From contig JAEUTN010000012.1 of NCBI GenBank assembly GCA_016787895.1, positions 1-64,000 of the forward strand: a stretch of 64,000 nucleotides of DNA, read 5' to 3'. The translations under genes were made by a program, and so were the position numbers. The notes beneath the pieces are model-generated. The model worked only from the letters and a program-made list of their open reading frames with translations. It made no database searches and was not told where the DNA came from. The DNA is from Bacteroidia bacterium (GTDB taxonomy: Bacteria > Bacteroidota > Bacteroidia > B-17B0 > Aurantibacillaceae). Of this stretch, positions 7,079 to 17,724 are shown piece after piece; position 1 is the stretch's first letter; each line of letters starts with the position of its first letter.

Positions 7079-9208
7079 CTATAAAGAAAACTTCCCCAGC
7101 AATCGTTTTAAAATATCAATCGCACTCTTGCTGATCACTGTACCCGGACCAAAAATAAAACTAACCCCGGCTTTGTGCAGAAAATCATAATCCTTTTGAG
7201 GAATTACCCCGCCGGCCACCACCATGATATCATCGCGACCATATTTTTTTAACTCCGCAATCACTTGTGGCACTAAGGTTTTATGGCCAGCCGCTAAACT
7301 CGAAACTCCTAAAATGTGTACATCGTTTTCAACCGCCTGTTTAGCGGCTTCAAACGGGGTTTGAAACAAGGGACCAATGTCCACATCAAAACCCATGTCG
7401 GCAAAACTGCTGGCAATCACCTTCGCGCCGCGGTCGTGACCATCCTGCCCTATTTTGGCCACCATAATACGCGGACGACGTCCTTCTTTTTCAGCAAACT
7501 CATCGGCCAATAGTCTGGCGGTTTCAAAATCCTTGTCCATTTTAATTTCCTGTTTATACACTCCTGCTATGGATTTGATCTGGGCTTTGTAGCGCCCATA
7601 CACGTTTTCAAGCGCATCTGAAATCTCACCCAGGGTGCAGCGTTTTTCAGCGGCTGTTACAGCCAGCTCCAGCAAATTGCCTTTACCTGTTTTGGCCGCT
7701 TCGGTCAATGCATTCAGGGCATTTCGTGCAGCTACAGAATCACGTTCAGCTTTTAGTTTTTGCAAACGTTCTACCTGTTGTTTGCGCACCTTGCTGTTAT
7801 CCACTTCCAGAACCTCAACCTCTGTCTCAAGCTCCGCCTTATAATTATTCACCCCAACTATAATGTCTCTTCCACTGTCAATTCTCGCTTGTTTCCTCGC
7901 AGCCGCTTCTTCAATGCGCATTTTGGGAATGCCGGTTTCAATGGCTTTGGTCATGCCACCCAATTCCTCCACTTCCTGAATCAAAGCCCAGGCTTTTTTG
8001 GCAATTTCTGCGGTGAGCAACTCCACATGGTGACTTCCCCCCCATGGATCAACAGCTCTGCAAATGTTACTTTCCAACTGCAGCACCAATTGGGTATTTC
8101 GGGCTATGCGTGCGCTGAAATCGGTTGGTAAGGCAATGGCCTCATCCAAAGCATTGGTATGCAAACTCTGGGTGTGCCCCATGGCGGCTGCCAGGGCTTC
8201 TACGGCAGTGCGGGTGACGTTATTAAACGGGTCCTGCTCGGTTAAACTCCAGCCGCTGGTTTGGCAATGGGTGCGTAAGGCAAGCGATTTTGCATTTTTG
8301 GGTTGGAACTGTTTTACCAGCTTGGCCCAAAGCATACGTCCGGCACGCATTTTAGCAATCTCCATAAAATGGTTCATGCCAATGGCCCAGAAAAAGGAAA
8401 GCCGCGGCGCAAAAACATCAATGTCCAATCCCGCTTTTATACCTGTGCGCAAATACTCCAAACCATCCGCCAAAGTATAGGCCAATTCAATGTCGGCCGT
8501 GGCTCCTGCTTCCTGCATGTGGTAACCACTGATGGAAATGGAGTTGAATTTGGGCATGTGTTTGGAGGTGTACTCAAAAATATCAGCCACAATTTTCATG
8601 CTTGGCGCCGGAGGATAGATGTAGGTGTTGCGCACCATAAACTCCTTCAAAATATCATTTTGTATGGTGCCCGACAATTGTTCTAAAGCCACACCCTGCT
8701 CCTTTGCTGCCACAATGTAAAAGGCCATTATGGGCAACACCGCTCCGTTCATGGTCATGCTCACGCTCATTTGATCGAGAGGGATACCATCGAACAAAAT
8801 TTTCATGTCCAATATACTGTCAATGGCTACGCCCGCTTTTCCAACATCGCCCTCCACTCTTTCGTTATCGCTATCGTAACCCCGGTGGGTGGCTAAATCA
8901 AAAGCCACCGATAAACCTTTTTGCCCCGCGGCAAGATTCCGTTTGTAAAATGCGTTACTGTCCTCAGCCGTACTAAACCCGGCGTACTGCCTGATGGTCC
9001 AGGGATTTTTGACATACATGCTGGAATAGGGCCCGCGCAAAAAGGGAGGAATTCCCGCCGCAAAATTCAGATGTTCCAAACCCACAACCTCATTGGCAGC
9101 GTAGTTGGATCTGATTTCAATGTTCTCCGCGCTCAAAAATGGATTGGAAGGTTTTGCAGTACTTTCACCTAGCGGAGTATAACTCAAATGTTCTAACTGT
9201 TTTCTCAT
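7079..9208 (-). CDS. mutB: Methylmalonyl-CoA mutase large (catalytic) subunit
   Basis: 709 residues, the usual length of the large subunit. It interconverts (R)-methylmalonyl-CoA and succinyl-CoA with adenosylcobalamin, linking propionyl-CoA or odd-chain and branched-chain catabolism to the TCA cycle. The N-terminal TIM barrel carries [20 protein letters not shown] (residues ~57-76), [16 protein letters not shown] and [10 protein letters not shown]. The C-terminal cobalamin domain has [12 protein letters not shown] with the DxHxxG base-off motif; the cobalt-ligand histidine is residue 591. Its ATG overlaps the stop of mutA (ATGA, 9205-9208), so the two are translationally coupled. No meaB/argK G-protein chaperone gene is adjacent. 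Confidence 0.97.
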   Translation of the reverse strand: MRKQLEHLSYTPLGESTAKPSNPFLSAENIEIRSNYAANEVVGLEHLNFAAGIPPFLRGPYSSMYVKNPWTIRQYAGFSTAEDSNAFYKRNLAAGQKGLSVAFDLATHRGYDSDNERVEGDVGKAGVAIDSILDMKILFDGIPLDQMSVSMTMNGAVLPIMAFYIVAAKEQGVALEQLSGTIQNDILKEFMVRNTYIYPPAPSMKIVADIFEYTSKHMPKFNSISISGYHMQEAGATADIELAYTLADGLEYLRTGIKAGLDIDVFAPRLSFFWAIGMNHFMEIAKMRAGRMLWAKLVKQFQPKNAKSLALRTHCQTSGWSLTEQDPFNNVTRTAVEALAAAMGHTQSLHTNALDEAIALPTDFSARIARNTQLVLQLESNICRAVDPWGGSHHVELLTAEIAKKAWALIQEVEELGGMTKAIETGIPKMRIEEAAARKQARIDSGRDIIVGVNNYKAELETEVEVLEVDNSKVRKQQVERLQKLKAERDSVAARNALNALTEAAKTGKGNLLELAVTAAEKRCTLGEISDALENVYGRYKAQIKSIAGVYKQEIKMDKDFETARLLADEFAEKEGRRPRIMVAKIGQDGHDRGAKVIASSFADMGFDVDIGPLFQTPFEAAKQAVENDVHILGVSSLAAGHKTLVPQVIAELKKYGRDDIMVVAGGVIPQKDYDFLHKAGVSFIFGPGTVISKSAIDILKRLLGKFSL

Positions 9209-10512
9209 GCTTTGTGGGTTTGAAACAGTTCATAATTCAACAAAGGATGATGAGGGGCCAAAGCGTTAAGCAGGCGCAATTGCTCCTCACTAAGCACCAG
9301 CTTTTCTTTTTCATTTTTAAACTTGTTCACCCCAACGCGCAGGTTCTTGCCACTGCTGATGGCCTCCAGCTTGCTTTTGTTTTGTTTTTCAAGCTCCTGA
9401 TTGATCTCGCCCGACGCCAGGCTTTTGAAATACCCGCCTTTGGATTCCATAGCCTTAATTCCTGCCAGGGATTTTTCGCAAAGCGCGTCGGTTAAATGTT
9501 CAATGTAATATGAACCACAGGCCACATCGCCCATCTTATCAAAATACGATTCGTGTTTTAGTATAAACTGCTGGTTCATGGCCATGCGCGATGAAAAAGC
9601 AGAGTCGCCCTGCAGCAAACGATCGTAAGGCAGTACCACAAGTTCATTGCATCCGCCCAAAATAGCGGCCATGGAAGAAAGCGTGGTTCTGAGCAAATTG
9701 GTGTAAGCATCTGAAATACTTAAACTGTTCACATCCGTTTCAACTAAAATATACAGCTGCGAAGTGATGCCATATTCTTTAGCCAACAGCTTCCACAACC
9801 TTCGATAGGCCCTGAGTTTGGCGATTTGCACAAAAAAATCCGTGTCGGTACTTGTTTTGATCAAAATGTCCGTTATGTTAACGGAAGTCGCTTCCGATCG
9901 GCTTAGGGTTTCTATTAATTGTGTAAACGCCAAAACCAATTCGTAATACGGCAATGCTCCCCGGCTGCAGTATGCAATGGCATCCACCGCAGTACTTTTA
10001 ATACCGGGATTATCCGAAAATAAAACCTGCAGGGAGGCCCATTCCTCCAACTCTTTTTCATTGGATAAAGAAACCGGAAACAGGGAAAGGTTCAGGGTTT
10101 TGCCTTTGTAGTGGGTGTCGAGATATTTTTTTAAGGCATGAGCCTGTGCAGCTTTTAGCGTAATGCAGGCAGAAATCAAATCCAGTTGTATTCCCTTCAA
10201 CAACGCTTCCGGGTTGTGCTCCTTTATTTCGAAAGCAATAGCGTTCGCTCCATGGTTCAGGTCCCTTAGAAAACCGGCGTTCATCTCTTTTGCTGAACCC
10301 GAATGGTAAACCCCCACCTGCCAATCGCTGTGCGTAAAGGCCGGCTCATAAGGGATGGGACAATTTTCAGCGGTGTAATAGGGACTTAACTTAATTCCAT
10401 TCTCGTTTTCCCAACACAGGTGTTCGGGCGTTTCTCCCTTTAAATCTTTGAAGACTTGTTTTTCCCAATCGGCAAAAGAAGACGAAGGGAATTCTGAAAA
10501 TAAACCTTGCAT
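9205..10512 (-). CDS. mutA: Methylmalonyl-CoA mutase small subunit
   Basis: 435 residues. It is homologous to the barrel of MutB but without catalytic residues; it pairs with MutB as the heterodimer partner. Visible landmarks are [20 protein letters not shown] at the N-terminus, [40 protein letters not shown] and [19 protein letters not shown], which mirror the [20 protein letters not shown] region of MutB. It ends after the barrel and linker and lacks the degenerate cobalamin domain of longer family members such as the ~640-residue actinobacterial form. Upstream of mutB in the same operon. Confidence 0.93.
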   Translation of the reverse strand: MQGLFSEFPSSSFADWEKQVFKDLKGETPEHLCWENENGIKLSPYYTAENCPIPYEPAFTHSDWQVGVYHSGSAKEMNAGFLRDLNHGANAIAFEIKEHNPEALLKGIQLDLISACITLKAAQAHALKKYLDTHYKGKTLNLSLFPVSLSNEKELEEWASLQVLFSDNPGIKSTAVDAIAYCSRGALPYYELVLAFTQLIETLSRSEATSVNITDILIKTSTDTDFFVQIAKLRAYRRLWKLLAKEYGITSQLYILVETDVNSLSISDAYTNLLRTTLSSMAAILGGCNELVVLPYDRLLQGDSAFSSRMAMNQQFILKHESYFDKMGDVACGSYYIEHLTDALCEKSLAGIKAMESKGGYFKSLASGEINQELEKQNKSKLEAISSGKNLRVGVNKFKNEKEKLVLSEEQLRLLNALAPHHPLLNYELFQTHKA

Positions 10513-10522
10513 ACAACAGGTT

Positions 10523-11047
10523 TTATAAAAAACGATTGATTTCTTTTTTCACAAACTCTATGGCCATTTCGCTGGGCAACTTTTTGTCGAGATTGGCTGT
10601 AATGTTTAAAATCATCATGGCCAAATCGTTCGAACTCCTGTCGTGCGCAACCTTTGTAGCCGAAATATTGATGAGTTTCATGATCTCCTCTTTGGCGTTC
10701 TTCACCATTTCCCAGGCACCCGGACTAAGGTAAATTTGCTGTGATAAATTGTGTTCGTACTCGCTTTTGATGGCTTTGATCAATTCCATCTGTAATTGTT
10801 GAGCCGAATATCCGTTTTTGTTGGTTCTAACAACCAGGGTATTGGGATGAATTCTCTCCAGAAATATAATAATACGTTCATACGCCTGAATTTTCAGAGG
10901 GGTAATCAGGTTTTGATTGCTTTTTTTAAGGTCAAGTTCCCGCTGTTTCTGGTCGTTATCCAAAAAACGTTTTACAATCAGGTAAGCCGCCGCAAATACT
11001 GCCCCGGCTGGTAGAATAATTTTTAGAATCTCTATAAATGCGTCCAT
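10523..11047 (-). CDS. Membrane-anchored conserved Bacteroidota protein
   Basis: 174 residues: an N-terminal membrane anchor (about residues 9-26, ILKIILPAGAVFAAAYLIV), then a helical cytoplasmic domain with an early coiled stretch (DNDQKQRELDLKKSNQNL). Phrases such as PLKIQAYERIIIFLERI, EYEHNLSQQIYLS and AWEMVKNAKEEIMKLIN look typical of a Bacteroidota-specific family of unknown function; I believe this is DUF7935 but cannot confirm it. It lies 10 bp upstream of mutA on the same strand, so it may be the first gene of that transcript, and is divergent from the macroglobulin gene. Confidence 0.82.
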   Translation of the reverse strand: MDAFIEILKIILPAGAVFAAAYLIVKRFLDNDQKQRELDLKKSNQNLITPLKIQAYERIIIFLERIHPNTLVVRTNKNGYSAQQLQMELIKAIKSEYEHNLSQQIYLSPGAWEMVKNAKEEIMKLINISATKVAHDRSSNDLAMMILNITANLDKKLPSEMAIEFVKKEINRFL

Positions 11048-11115
11048 AGTTGATAAAGCCTTCCGAAGGTCGGTATTTTTAAAGGATTTTAAAATCTTTT
11101 AAGTAAAAATTGCCC

Positions 11116-11123
11116 TATTTTTG
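11116..11123 (+). promoter_or_regulatory. Possible -7 promoter element of the macroglobulin gene
   Basis: TATTTTTG fits the Bacteroidota -7 consensus TAnnTTTG and lies 43 bases before the chosen ATG. No clear -33 TTTG is seen at the right distance, so confidence is low. Confidence 0.4.
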
Positions 11124-11165
11124 ATAAGAATGCGTGTCGAACAGCGTTCTTATTCCAAACCCAGC

Positions 11166-14100
11166 ATGAATCCAAAAAAAATCCTTCCGTTTCTTCTGAT
11201 TTCCTTCAGCCTTTATGTGTTTTCGTCCTGGATACATCAATGGCAAAATACAAAAACGGCCGCAGCCAAAACGCCCGGTTACCAAAGTCTATGGAAACGC
11301 GTGGACACCTGTGAAAAAAAGGGATTAACCAATGATGCGCTAAAAACCGTGGAGTTGATTTACAACAAAGCCAAGGCGGAAAACAACGCCCCACAATTTG
11401 TGAAAGCGGTGCTGCACAAAATGAAATTCACACAATACAAGGAGGAATTTTCACAGGAAAAAACTATTGAATATCTTGAGAAAGAGGTACAATCCACTTC
11501 GTTTCCCATTCGACCCATCCTGCACAGCATTTTGGCGGATGCCTATTGGCAATACTATCAAAATAACCGCTGGAAATTTCAGGACAGGAGCACGACCGTA
11601 AATTTTGACAAAAAAGACATTTCCACTTACAGTTTGAAAGACCTGGTGAACGCAGCCATTCTCAACCACAAGTCGGCCCTGGGTTTTGCCAAACAAAGCA
11701 AAGAAGTGAAACTGGAAGTATTTGACGAGATTCTGATCAAAGGCAATGCCCCTACCCGCAGCTGGAGACCTACCTTATACGATTTTCTGGCCCATCGTGC
11801 TCTTGACTTTTTTAAAAACTCGGAAGCCGACGTAATGATGGCAGCTCATCAATTTTCGTTGAATGACGAAACTTACCTGAAACCTTATCCGGATTTTCTC
11901 ACTTACTCTATTCCGAAAGCCGCCGATAGTTTGGATTTCAGATACTATGCCATATCACTTTACCAGCAAGTAGAGCAGTTTAAACTGAATTCAAAAAACA
12001 CCGAAGGGCTATTGGATGTGGAATTGGACAGGCTGCAGTTTGCCCGCAGCAATTCTAACCACACGAACAAAGAGGCCATTTATCTGGAGAGCATCAATTG
12101 GTTGAGCAGGGAGTTTAAAAACAGTCCCCGTATTTCGGAGATCCTGTTCTTAAAAGCCGATTGGGAAATTTCCAGAACAACAGAAACCGAAGAAATCACT
12201 GACAGCCTGAACAAATGGAGACGAAAAAAGGCGTTTGAGATTTGCCGGGAAATTATAAGCGCTTACCCAAAATCGCGTGGGGCCAATCAGGCCCAGAACC
12301 TCATGAACCAAATACGTTCGAAAACACTGGAAGTAAAAATTGAACGAGTAAACAGCCCCGATGTGCCCAACCGTATGTTCATACGCTATACCAATGTTCC
12401 AAAACTGTACTTCAGGATAGTAAAAACCACACTTTTCGAATACCAATTGCTGAGCGGAAGACATTACGGTAACAACATCCTGCCAAAATTGCTAAAGCTG
12501 CAAACGGTGAAAGAAATTGAACAGGAGCTGCCGGATGATCACGATTTTAATACCCACAGCACCGAAGTGCAATTACCGGCCTTGCCTTTCGGTTATTATG
12601 TTGTTTTGGCTTCCACCTCCAAAAGTTTTGCACAAAACAATCAGGTCAACGCCTACCAGCTTTGTGTGGTGTCGGACCTTGCCTACCTCCATCAAAAAAA
12701 TAAACTCGGAAACAACGATTTTTACGTGCTGCACCGGGAAAGCGGTAAAGCTCTGGCAGGAGTAAGTGCACAAGTGTGGACCTGGGGTTATAACAACAAA
12801 ACCAAAAAAGGGGAATACCAAAAAGGAGAATCGTTTGTAAGCGATGAAAAGGGATTTTTCAGAATTCCTTTGCAAGGTCAAAACAACAGGAATTATTTTA
12901 TCGAATTCAGAAACGGTGAGGACGTGTTGTTCTCTGAGGATAACTTTTACCATCACTATCAGGAAGAGTATGAACAGACTATCACCTCCTCCTTTATTTT
13001 TACTGACAGGGCTATCTATCGGCCCGGACAAACAGTGTATTTCAAATCCATCCTGCTGAGCGGTAGAAAAAATAAGTTTAGTCCTTTAGCGTCGAAAGAA
13101 GTTCTTGTTACGTTTTACGATGTCAACAGTCAGAAAATAAGCTCGCAAAATCTTGTCACCAATGAATACGGCACCGTTTCCGGCTCCTTCACTGCGCCCA
13201 TGGGAGTGTTGAACGGGCAAATGCGCCTAAGCGATGGCATCAGCTCCAGGTACATTTCGGTGGAAGAATACAAACGCCCGAAATTTGAAACCGCTTTTGA
13301 TACCCTCAAAGGCGAATACCAGCTTTACGATACGGTGCGCATTAAAGGTTACGCAAAAGCCTATGCCGGAAATGCCATCGATGGGGCTAAAGTCAATTAC
13401 AGAGTGGTGCGAAAGGTCAACTACCCCATTTGGTGGTATTGGTACCGTCCTCATGCCAGAGCATCGCAAGCTGTGGAAATTGCTAACGGTTCTACCACCA
13501 GCAACGAAAAAGGAGAATACAGCTTTCGTTTTCATGCTCTGCCGGATGAAACAACCCCTAAAAAAGACGACCCTACTTTTCACTTCGAAATTTTTGCTGA
13601 AGTCACCGATATCAATGGAGAAACGCACAGCACCTCGAGTCTTTTTGTGGCAGGGTATAAAAGTCTGCTATTGGATATAGATGTTCCGGAGACCATCAAC
13701 CTTCAAAACCCTCCAAAACTCATACTTGCGGCTAGCAACCTGAACGGGGTAGAACAAAACACCAAAGCCACACTTCGGATTTACAAACTGATAGGTCCTG
13801 AGAAAATATTCCGAAAACGGCTCTGGGGTCCGGTTGATAAACCTATTTATAAAAAAGAGGAGTACTACAAATTGTTTCCTCACGACCAGTATGCCGACGA
13901 ACTGAACCAATACACCTGGCCAAAAGGACAAAAAGTGCTTGAAAAAACCATTGAAACCGAAAATAGTGGTAAGGAAGATTGGAAAGAACTGAACAAACTG
14001 GAACCCGGAGTTTATTTGGCTGAAGGAACTTGTAAGGACAAAAATGGAGCAGAGGTGAAAACCATTAAGTACTTCACAGCTTACGATCCACAATCCTCCA

Positions 14101-17100
14101 TACTGCCCTATAACACAGGGCAATGGGATTACCTTTCCAAAAACAAGTTTGAGCCCGGAGAAAAAGCCGTACTCATTCTGGCTTCGGGTTACAAGGAGGT
14201 GAATTGTTATTTTGAAGAAGCCAATAGTGAAGGCTCTACCCTTAAAACCATTCAACCTTCCTTAAACCCGATTTCTATTCCGGTGACCGAAAATCACCGA
14301 GGAGGATTTACCTTAAACAGCCGTTTTGTAAAACATGGGCGCATATACAACAGCTCTCATTACGTCTCCGTTCCCTTCAGCAACAAAGAACTGGACATTA
14401 CCTATTCCACCTTCAGAAACAAATTGCTGCCTGGCCAGAAAGAAGAATGGACACTCCGCATCAAGAACAAAAAGGGAGAAAAAGTGGCGGCAGAGTTGCT
14501 GGCTTCCATGTATGATGCTTCACTGGATGCCTTTGTTCATCACAATTGGGATTTTTCCATTTACACATCCTTTTATTCAAGGCATCAGTGGAGCCATTCA
14601 CTGGAGGACCTTAGTCAAGCCATGGTGTTAAACAACATACGCTACGATTACCTATATACCGGTGAATACGTGTACGATTACCTGAATTATTTTGGAATGA
14701 ATTTTTATGGAGGAAGATACGACTACATACAAATTGCAAGCAGCGATAGAACGGGAAGAAAAAACAAAAGGACGCAAAGGAAAAGCGAAGGTGTGGAGTA
14801 CGAAATGTACGATGAAAGTGGAGAAGCCTATTCAGGTGCCGCGCCCGCTGCCCTTGCGGAAATGAAAAGCGAAACCGCAGAAAAGAACACGAATCAATTG
14901 GATGCCCCCTCCTCCACTGTCCCTTCAAATGCTTCACCTGCTGCCTCGCCCCCTCGCAAGAACTTCAACGAAACCGCTTTCTTTTTTCCTCAATTGCAAA
15001 CCAATGAGCAAGGAGAGGTATTACTTAAATTCACCCTACCCGAGAGCCTTACCCGCTGGAGGTTGATGAGTTTTGCGCACAGCAAGGATCTTAGTTATGG
15101 ATTCAGTGAGAATTTTTGTGTGACGCAAAAAGACCTGATGGTGGTGCCCAATTTGCCCCGCTTTTTCAGAGAAGGCGACAGTGTGGTACTAAAATGTAAA
15201 CTCAATAATCTATCCGGTCAAAGCTTATCCTGCAACTCTGAACTTCAGATTTTTGATGCCATCAGCGATAAAGACATCACGAAGGAATGGACCAACATCA
15301 ACCTTGTGAAAAAAGAAACGGTAGTTCAGGCCAAACAAAGTGAGGTGTTAAACTGGAGATTAAAAGTGCCCGAAAATGCACAAGCTGTCAAAATCCGGTT
15401 CTCAGCCGGTGCCGGCCAATTCAGCGATGCAGAAGAAAACGTGGTGCCTGTATTAAGCAACCGAATGCTTGTGACGGAAAGTATGCCACTGCCCGTTCGT
15501 GGAAAAACAGAAAAAAAATTCACCTTCACGAAGTTCCAAAACCAAAACAACAATTCCCCTACCTTAAAAAATCACGCTTACACTTTAGAGTTCACAGCCA
15601 ATCCGGCCTGGTACGCGGTGCAGAGTTTACCCTATTTGATGGAATACCCCTATGAGTGCGCTGAACAAACCTTTGCCAGGTATTACGCCAATGCTTTGGC
15701 CTCACACATTGCCAATTCAAAACCTAAAATAAAAGCCATTTTTGATGCCTGGAAAAATGCGAGTCCTGAAAGTTTTCTCTCTAATCTCGAAAAAAACCAG
15801 GAACTCAAAAGCCTTATCGTTCAGGAGACCCCCTGGCTTTTGAATGCCCAAACGGAAAGTGAAAACAAAAAACGCCTGGCCTTGTTGTTCGACCTCAACA
15901 ATATGAGTCATGAACTTCGCGGGGCCTTGTCAAAATTGCAAAATATGCAAAGTGCCGGTGGTGGATGGCCCTGGTTTAAAGGTTGTCCCGACGATTGGTA
16001 CATTACCCAACACATTTTAATGGGATTTGGAAAACTCAAAAAACTGGGGGTGCTGAACGCTGAGAACGAACAGCAAATTGCAAACATGAAGGAAAGGGCA
16101 CTTCGATATTGTGATGAAAAACTGCTCAAACATTACCAGGACATGAAACGCTATAACAAAAACTACGCTTCAGAAAATCATCTTGACCACATGGGCCTAC
16201 AGTATTTGTTTATGAGAAGCCATTTTCCTGAGCAAGCTCTGCCTGCAAAAAACAAGGAAGCCTTTGATTTCTACATCAAACAAGCCAAAACCCATTGGCT
16301 GAGTACCGGGCGTTACATGCAGGGCATGATTGCGCTGACTTTGAACCGCTACAAGGAAGGCGCAGCAGCCAGGGGTATAATGAAATCACTCAAACAAAAC
16401 GCGCTTGAATCGGAAGAAATGGGCATGTATTGGAAAGAGAATTACGGCTACTACTGGTACCAGGCCCCTATTGAAATGCAGGCCATGATGATTGAGGCCT
16501 TTGATGAAATACTGAATGATATGGTTTCGGTAGATGCCCTTAAAACCTGGCTCATTAAAAGCAAACAAACCCAGCATTGGAAAACCACGCGAGCTACTAC
16601 GGAAGCGGTGTATGCACTTTTGTTGAGGGGCGCCGACTGGCTGGCCACGGAACCCAATGTGGAGATACAACTGGGAGATCTGAAATTAGACCCTAAGAAT
16701 GATCCCGAAATTAAATCAGAAGCCGGAACGGGGTATTTCAAAAAAACATTCCATAGCAGCGAAATTAAACCTGCAATGGCCAACATCAGTGTAAAGAAAA
16801 AAGACGAAGGGGTAAGTTGGGGAGCAGTCTATTGGCAGTATTTTGAACAGTTAGATAAAATAACACCTCATGAAACCCCGCTCCAACTCAGTAAAAAACT
16901 ATTCCTTCAGCAAAACAGCAACAGCGGTCCTGTAATAATACCCATCACTGCCGGAACTGCTTTAAAAATAGGTGACAAAATCACGGTGAGAATTGAGCTG
17001 AGGGTGGATAGAGATATGGAGTACGTTCATTTAAAAGACATGAGGGCCTCAGGATTCGAACCCCTTAATGTGCTGAGCACCTATAAATACCAGGATGGTT

Positions 17101-17300
17101 TGGGTTATTATGAAAGCACGGGAGATGCCGCCACCCACTTTTTTATTTCCTGGTTAGCCAAGGGCACCTATGTTTTTGAATATCCGGTGGTGGTAAGCCA
17201 TTCAGGTAATTTCAGCAATGGCATCAGCAGCATACAATGCATGTACGCGCCGGAATTTACCAGCCACAGCGAGGGTCAACGCGTTCTAATCGGAGATTAA
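11166..17300 (+). CDS. Bacterial alpha-2-macroglobulin with thioester motif
   Basis: 2044 residues from ATG 11166, which starts a signal peptide or anchor (MNPKKILPFLLISFSLYVFSS shown in part: ILPFLLISFSLYVF); an in-frame start at 11121 is less likely. Residues ~20-400 are helical and TPR-like. From ~600 the MG domains begin: FTDRAIYRPGQTVYFKS is the MG2 signature. A low-complexity Ser/Pro/Ala linker lies near residues 1240-1270, followed by FFFPQLQTNEQGEVLLKF of the A2M domain. The thioester motif YECAEQ has its Cys at residue 1498, followed by an alpha-toroid (thioester domain). Such proteins trap proteases in the periplasm by covalent linkage. There is no lipobox and no partner penicillin-binding protein gene next to it, unlike the enterobacterial yfhM-pbpC pair. 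Confidence 0.93.
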   Translation: MNPKKILPFLLISFSLYVFSSWIHQWQNTKTAAAKTPGYQSLWKRVDTCEKKGLTNDALKTVELIYNKAKAENNAPQFVKAVLHKMKFTQYKEEFSQEKTIEYLEKEVQSTSFPIRPILHSILADAYWQYYQNNRWKFQDRSTTVNFDKKDISTYSLKDLVNAAILNHKSALGFAKQSKEVKLEVFDEILIKGNAPTRSWRPTLYDFLAHRALDFFKNSEADVMMAAHQFSLNDETYLKPYPDFLTYSIPKAADSLDFRYYAISLYQQVEQFKLNSKNTEGLLDVELDRLQFARSNSNHTNKEAIYLESINWLSREFKNSPRISEILFLKADWEISRTTETEEITDSLNKWRRKKAFEICREIISAYPKSRGANQAQNLMNQIRSKTLEVKIERVNSPDVPNRMFIRYTNVPKLYFRIVKTTLFEYQLLSGRHYGNNILPKLLKLQTVKEIEQELPDDHDFNTHSTEVQLPALPFGYYVVLASTSKSFAQNNQVNAYQLCVVSDLAYLHQKNKLGNNDFYVLHRESGKALAGVSAQVWTWGYNNKTKKGEYQKGESFVSDEKGFFRIPLQGQNNRNYFIEFRNGEDVLFSEDNFYHHYQEEYEQTITSSFIFTDRAIYRPGQTVYFKSILLSGRKNKFSPLASKEVLVTFYDVNSQKISSQNLVTNEYGTVSGSFTAPMGVLNGQMRLSDGISSRYISVEEYKRPKFETAFDTLKGEYQLYDTVRIKGYAKAYAGNAIDGAKVNYRVVRKVNYPIWWYWYRPHARASQAVEIANGSTTSNEKGEYSFRFHALPDETTPKKDDPTFHFEIFAEVTDINGETHSTSSLFVAGYKSLLLDIDVPETINLQNPPKLILAASNLNGVEQNTKATLRIYKLIGPEKIFRKRLWGPVDKPIYKKEEYYKLFPHDQYADELNQYTWPKGQKVLEKTIETENSGKEDWKELNKLEPGVYLAEGTCKDKNGAEVKTIKYFTAYDPQSSILPYNTGQWDYLSKNKFEPGEKAVLILASGYKEVNCYFEEANSEGSTLKTIQPSLNPISIPVTENHRGGFTLNSRFVKHGRIYNSSHYVSVPFSNKELDITYSTFRNKLLPGQKEEWTLRIKNKKGEKVAAELLASMYDASLDAFVHHNWDFSIYTSFYSRHQWSHSLEDLSQAMVLNNIRYDYLYTGEYVYDYLNYFGMNFYGGRYDYIQIASSDRTGRKNKRTQRKSEGVEYEMYDESGEAYSGAAPAALAEMKSETAEKNTNQLDAPSSTVPSNASPAASPPRKNFNETAFFFPQLQTNEQGEVLLKFTLPESLTRWRLMSFAHSKDLSYGFSENFCVTQKDLMVVPNLPRFFREGDSVVLKCKLNNLSGQSLSCNSELQIFDAISDKDITKEWTNINLVKKETVVQAKQSEVLNWRLKVPENAQAVKIRFSAGAGQFSDAEENVVPVLSNRMLVTESMPLPVRGKTEKKFTFTKFQNQNNNSPTLKNHAYTLEFTANPAWYAVQSLPYLMEYPYECAEQTFARYYANALASHIANSKPKIKAIFDAWKNASPESFLSNLEKNQELKSLIVQETPWLLNAQTESENKKRLALLFDLNNMSHELRGALSKLQNMQSAGGGWPWFKGCPDDWYITQHILMGFGKLKKLGVLNAENEQQIANMKERALRYCDEKLLKHYQDMKRYNKNYASENHLDHMGLQYLFMRSHFPEQALPAKNKEAFDFYIKQAKTHWLSTGRYMQGMIALTLNRYKEGAAARGIMKSLKQNALESEEMGMYWKENYGYYWYQAPIEMQAMMIEAFDEILNDMVSVDALKTWLIKSKQTQHWKTTRATTEAVYALLLRGADWLATEPNVEIQLGDLKLDPKNDPEIKSEAGTGYFKKTFHSSEIKPAMANISVKKKDEGVSWGAVYWQYFEQLDKITPHETPLQLSKKLFLQQNSNSGPVIIPITAGTALKIGDKITVRIELRVDRDMEYVHLKDMRASGFEPLNVLSTYKYQDGLGYYESTGDAATHFFISWLAKGTYVFEYPVVVSHSGNFSNGISSIQCMYAPEFTSHSEGQRVLIGD

Positions 17301-17369
17301 TGTTAAAACAAAGTGGTTTCTGATTTAAGTCAGAATTCTTGAGAACAAGGTACTTTAGATTTGTGTGCA

Positions 17370-17468
17370 ATGAAGAATTTGCCAACAGCTCTCAAACTTG
17401 TTTTCGTTTGTTTGATTTGCCTTGGTTTAATTTCCTTGATTGTTTATCTTGTAAAACATTTTAACTAA
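17370..17468 (+). CDS. 32-residue single-span membrane peptide
   Basis: ATG at 17370 opens 32 codons and a TAA at 17466. The product has basic residues at the N-terminus (MKNLPTALK), one hydrophobic span of about 18 residues (LVFVCLICLGLISLIVYL) and a basic tail (VKHFN), the usual layout of a small membrane protein. It ends 7 bases before the DUF2892 gene on the same strand, so they may be co-transcribed. I recognise no family. A short open frame can arise by chance, so this is a moderate call; conserved synteny with DUF2892 would support it. Confidence 0.5.
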   Translation: MKNLPTALKLVFVCLICLGLISLIVYLVKHFN

Positions 17469-17475
17469 AAACACT

Positions 17476-17688
17476 ATGAAAAAAAACATGGGGAGCGCCG
17501 ACAGAATTATCCGATTGTTAATCGCGGCGATAATTGCATTACTTTATTACAGCGGACTCGTTACCGGAATGCTTGGGGTGGTACTGCTTATCCTCGCTCT
17601 GGTGTTTGTGGCGACCAGTTTTATTTCATTTTGCCCCTTGTACGGCCTGTTTGGTATTTCAACTGCACCGAAAGACAAAGACGCCTAG
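17476..17688 (+). CDS. DUF2892 (YgaP-type) small membrane protein
   Basis: 70 residues. Two membrane spans (about 14-29 and 31-49), an N-terminal MKKNMGSADRIIRLLIA and the C-terminal signature FCPLYGLFGIST match the inner-membrane module found alone or fused to rhodanese in YgaP. In rhodanese-fused homologues the domain anchors the protein; the role of the stand-alone form is unknown. It follows the 32-residue membrane peptide. Confidence 0.9.
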   Translation: MKKNMGSADRIIRLLIAAIIALLYYSGLVTGMLGVVLLILALVFVATSFISFCPLYGLFGISTAPKDKDA

Positions 17689-17724
17689 TTTCTACATCCA
17701 AGTAGTTCCGCATCATTTAAAGCT

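Noticed and set aside
13668-14255. 195-codon minus-strand frame inside the macroglobulin gene
   Set aside because: Antisense shadow of a well-supported gene; no domain and no promoter.
17318-17335. TTCTGA/TCAGAA hairpin after the macroglobulin gene as a terminator
   Set aside because: Perfect 6-bp stem but no T run follows; probably not a Rho-independent terminator.
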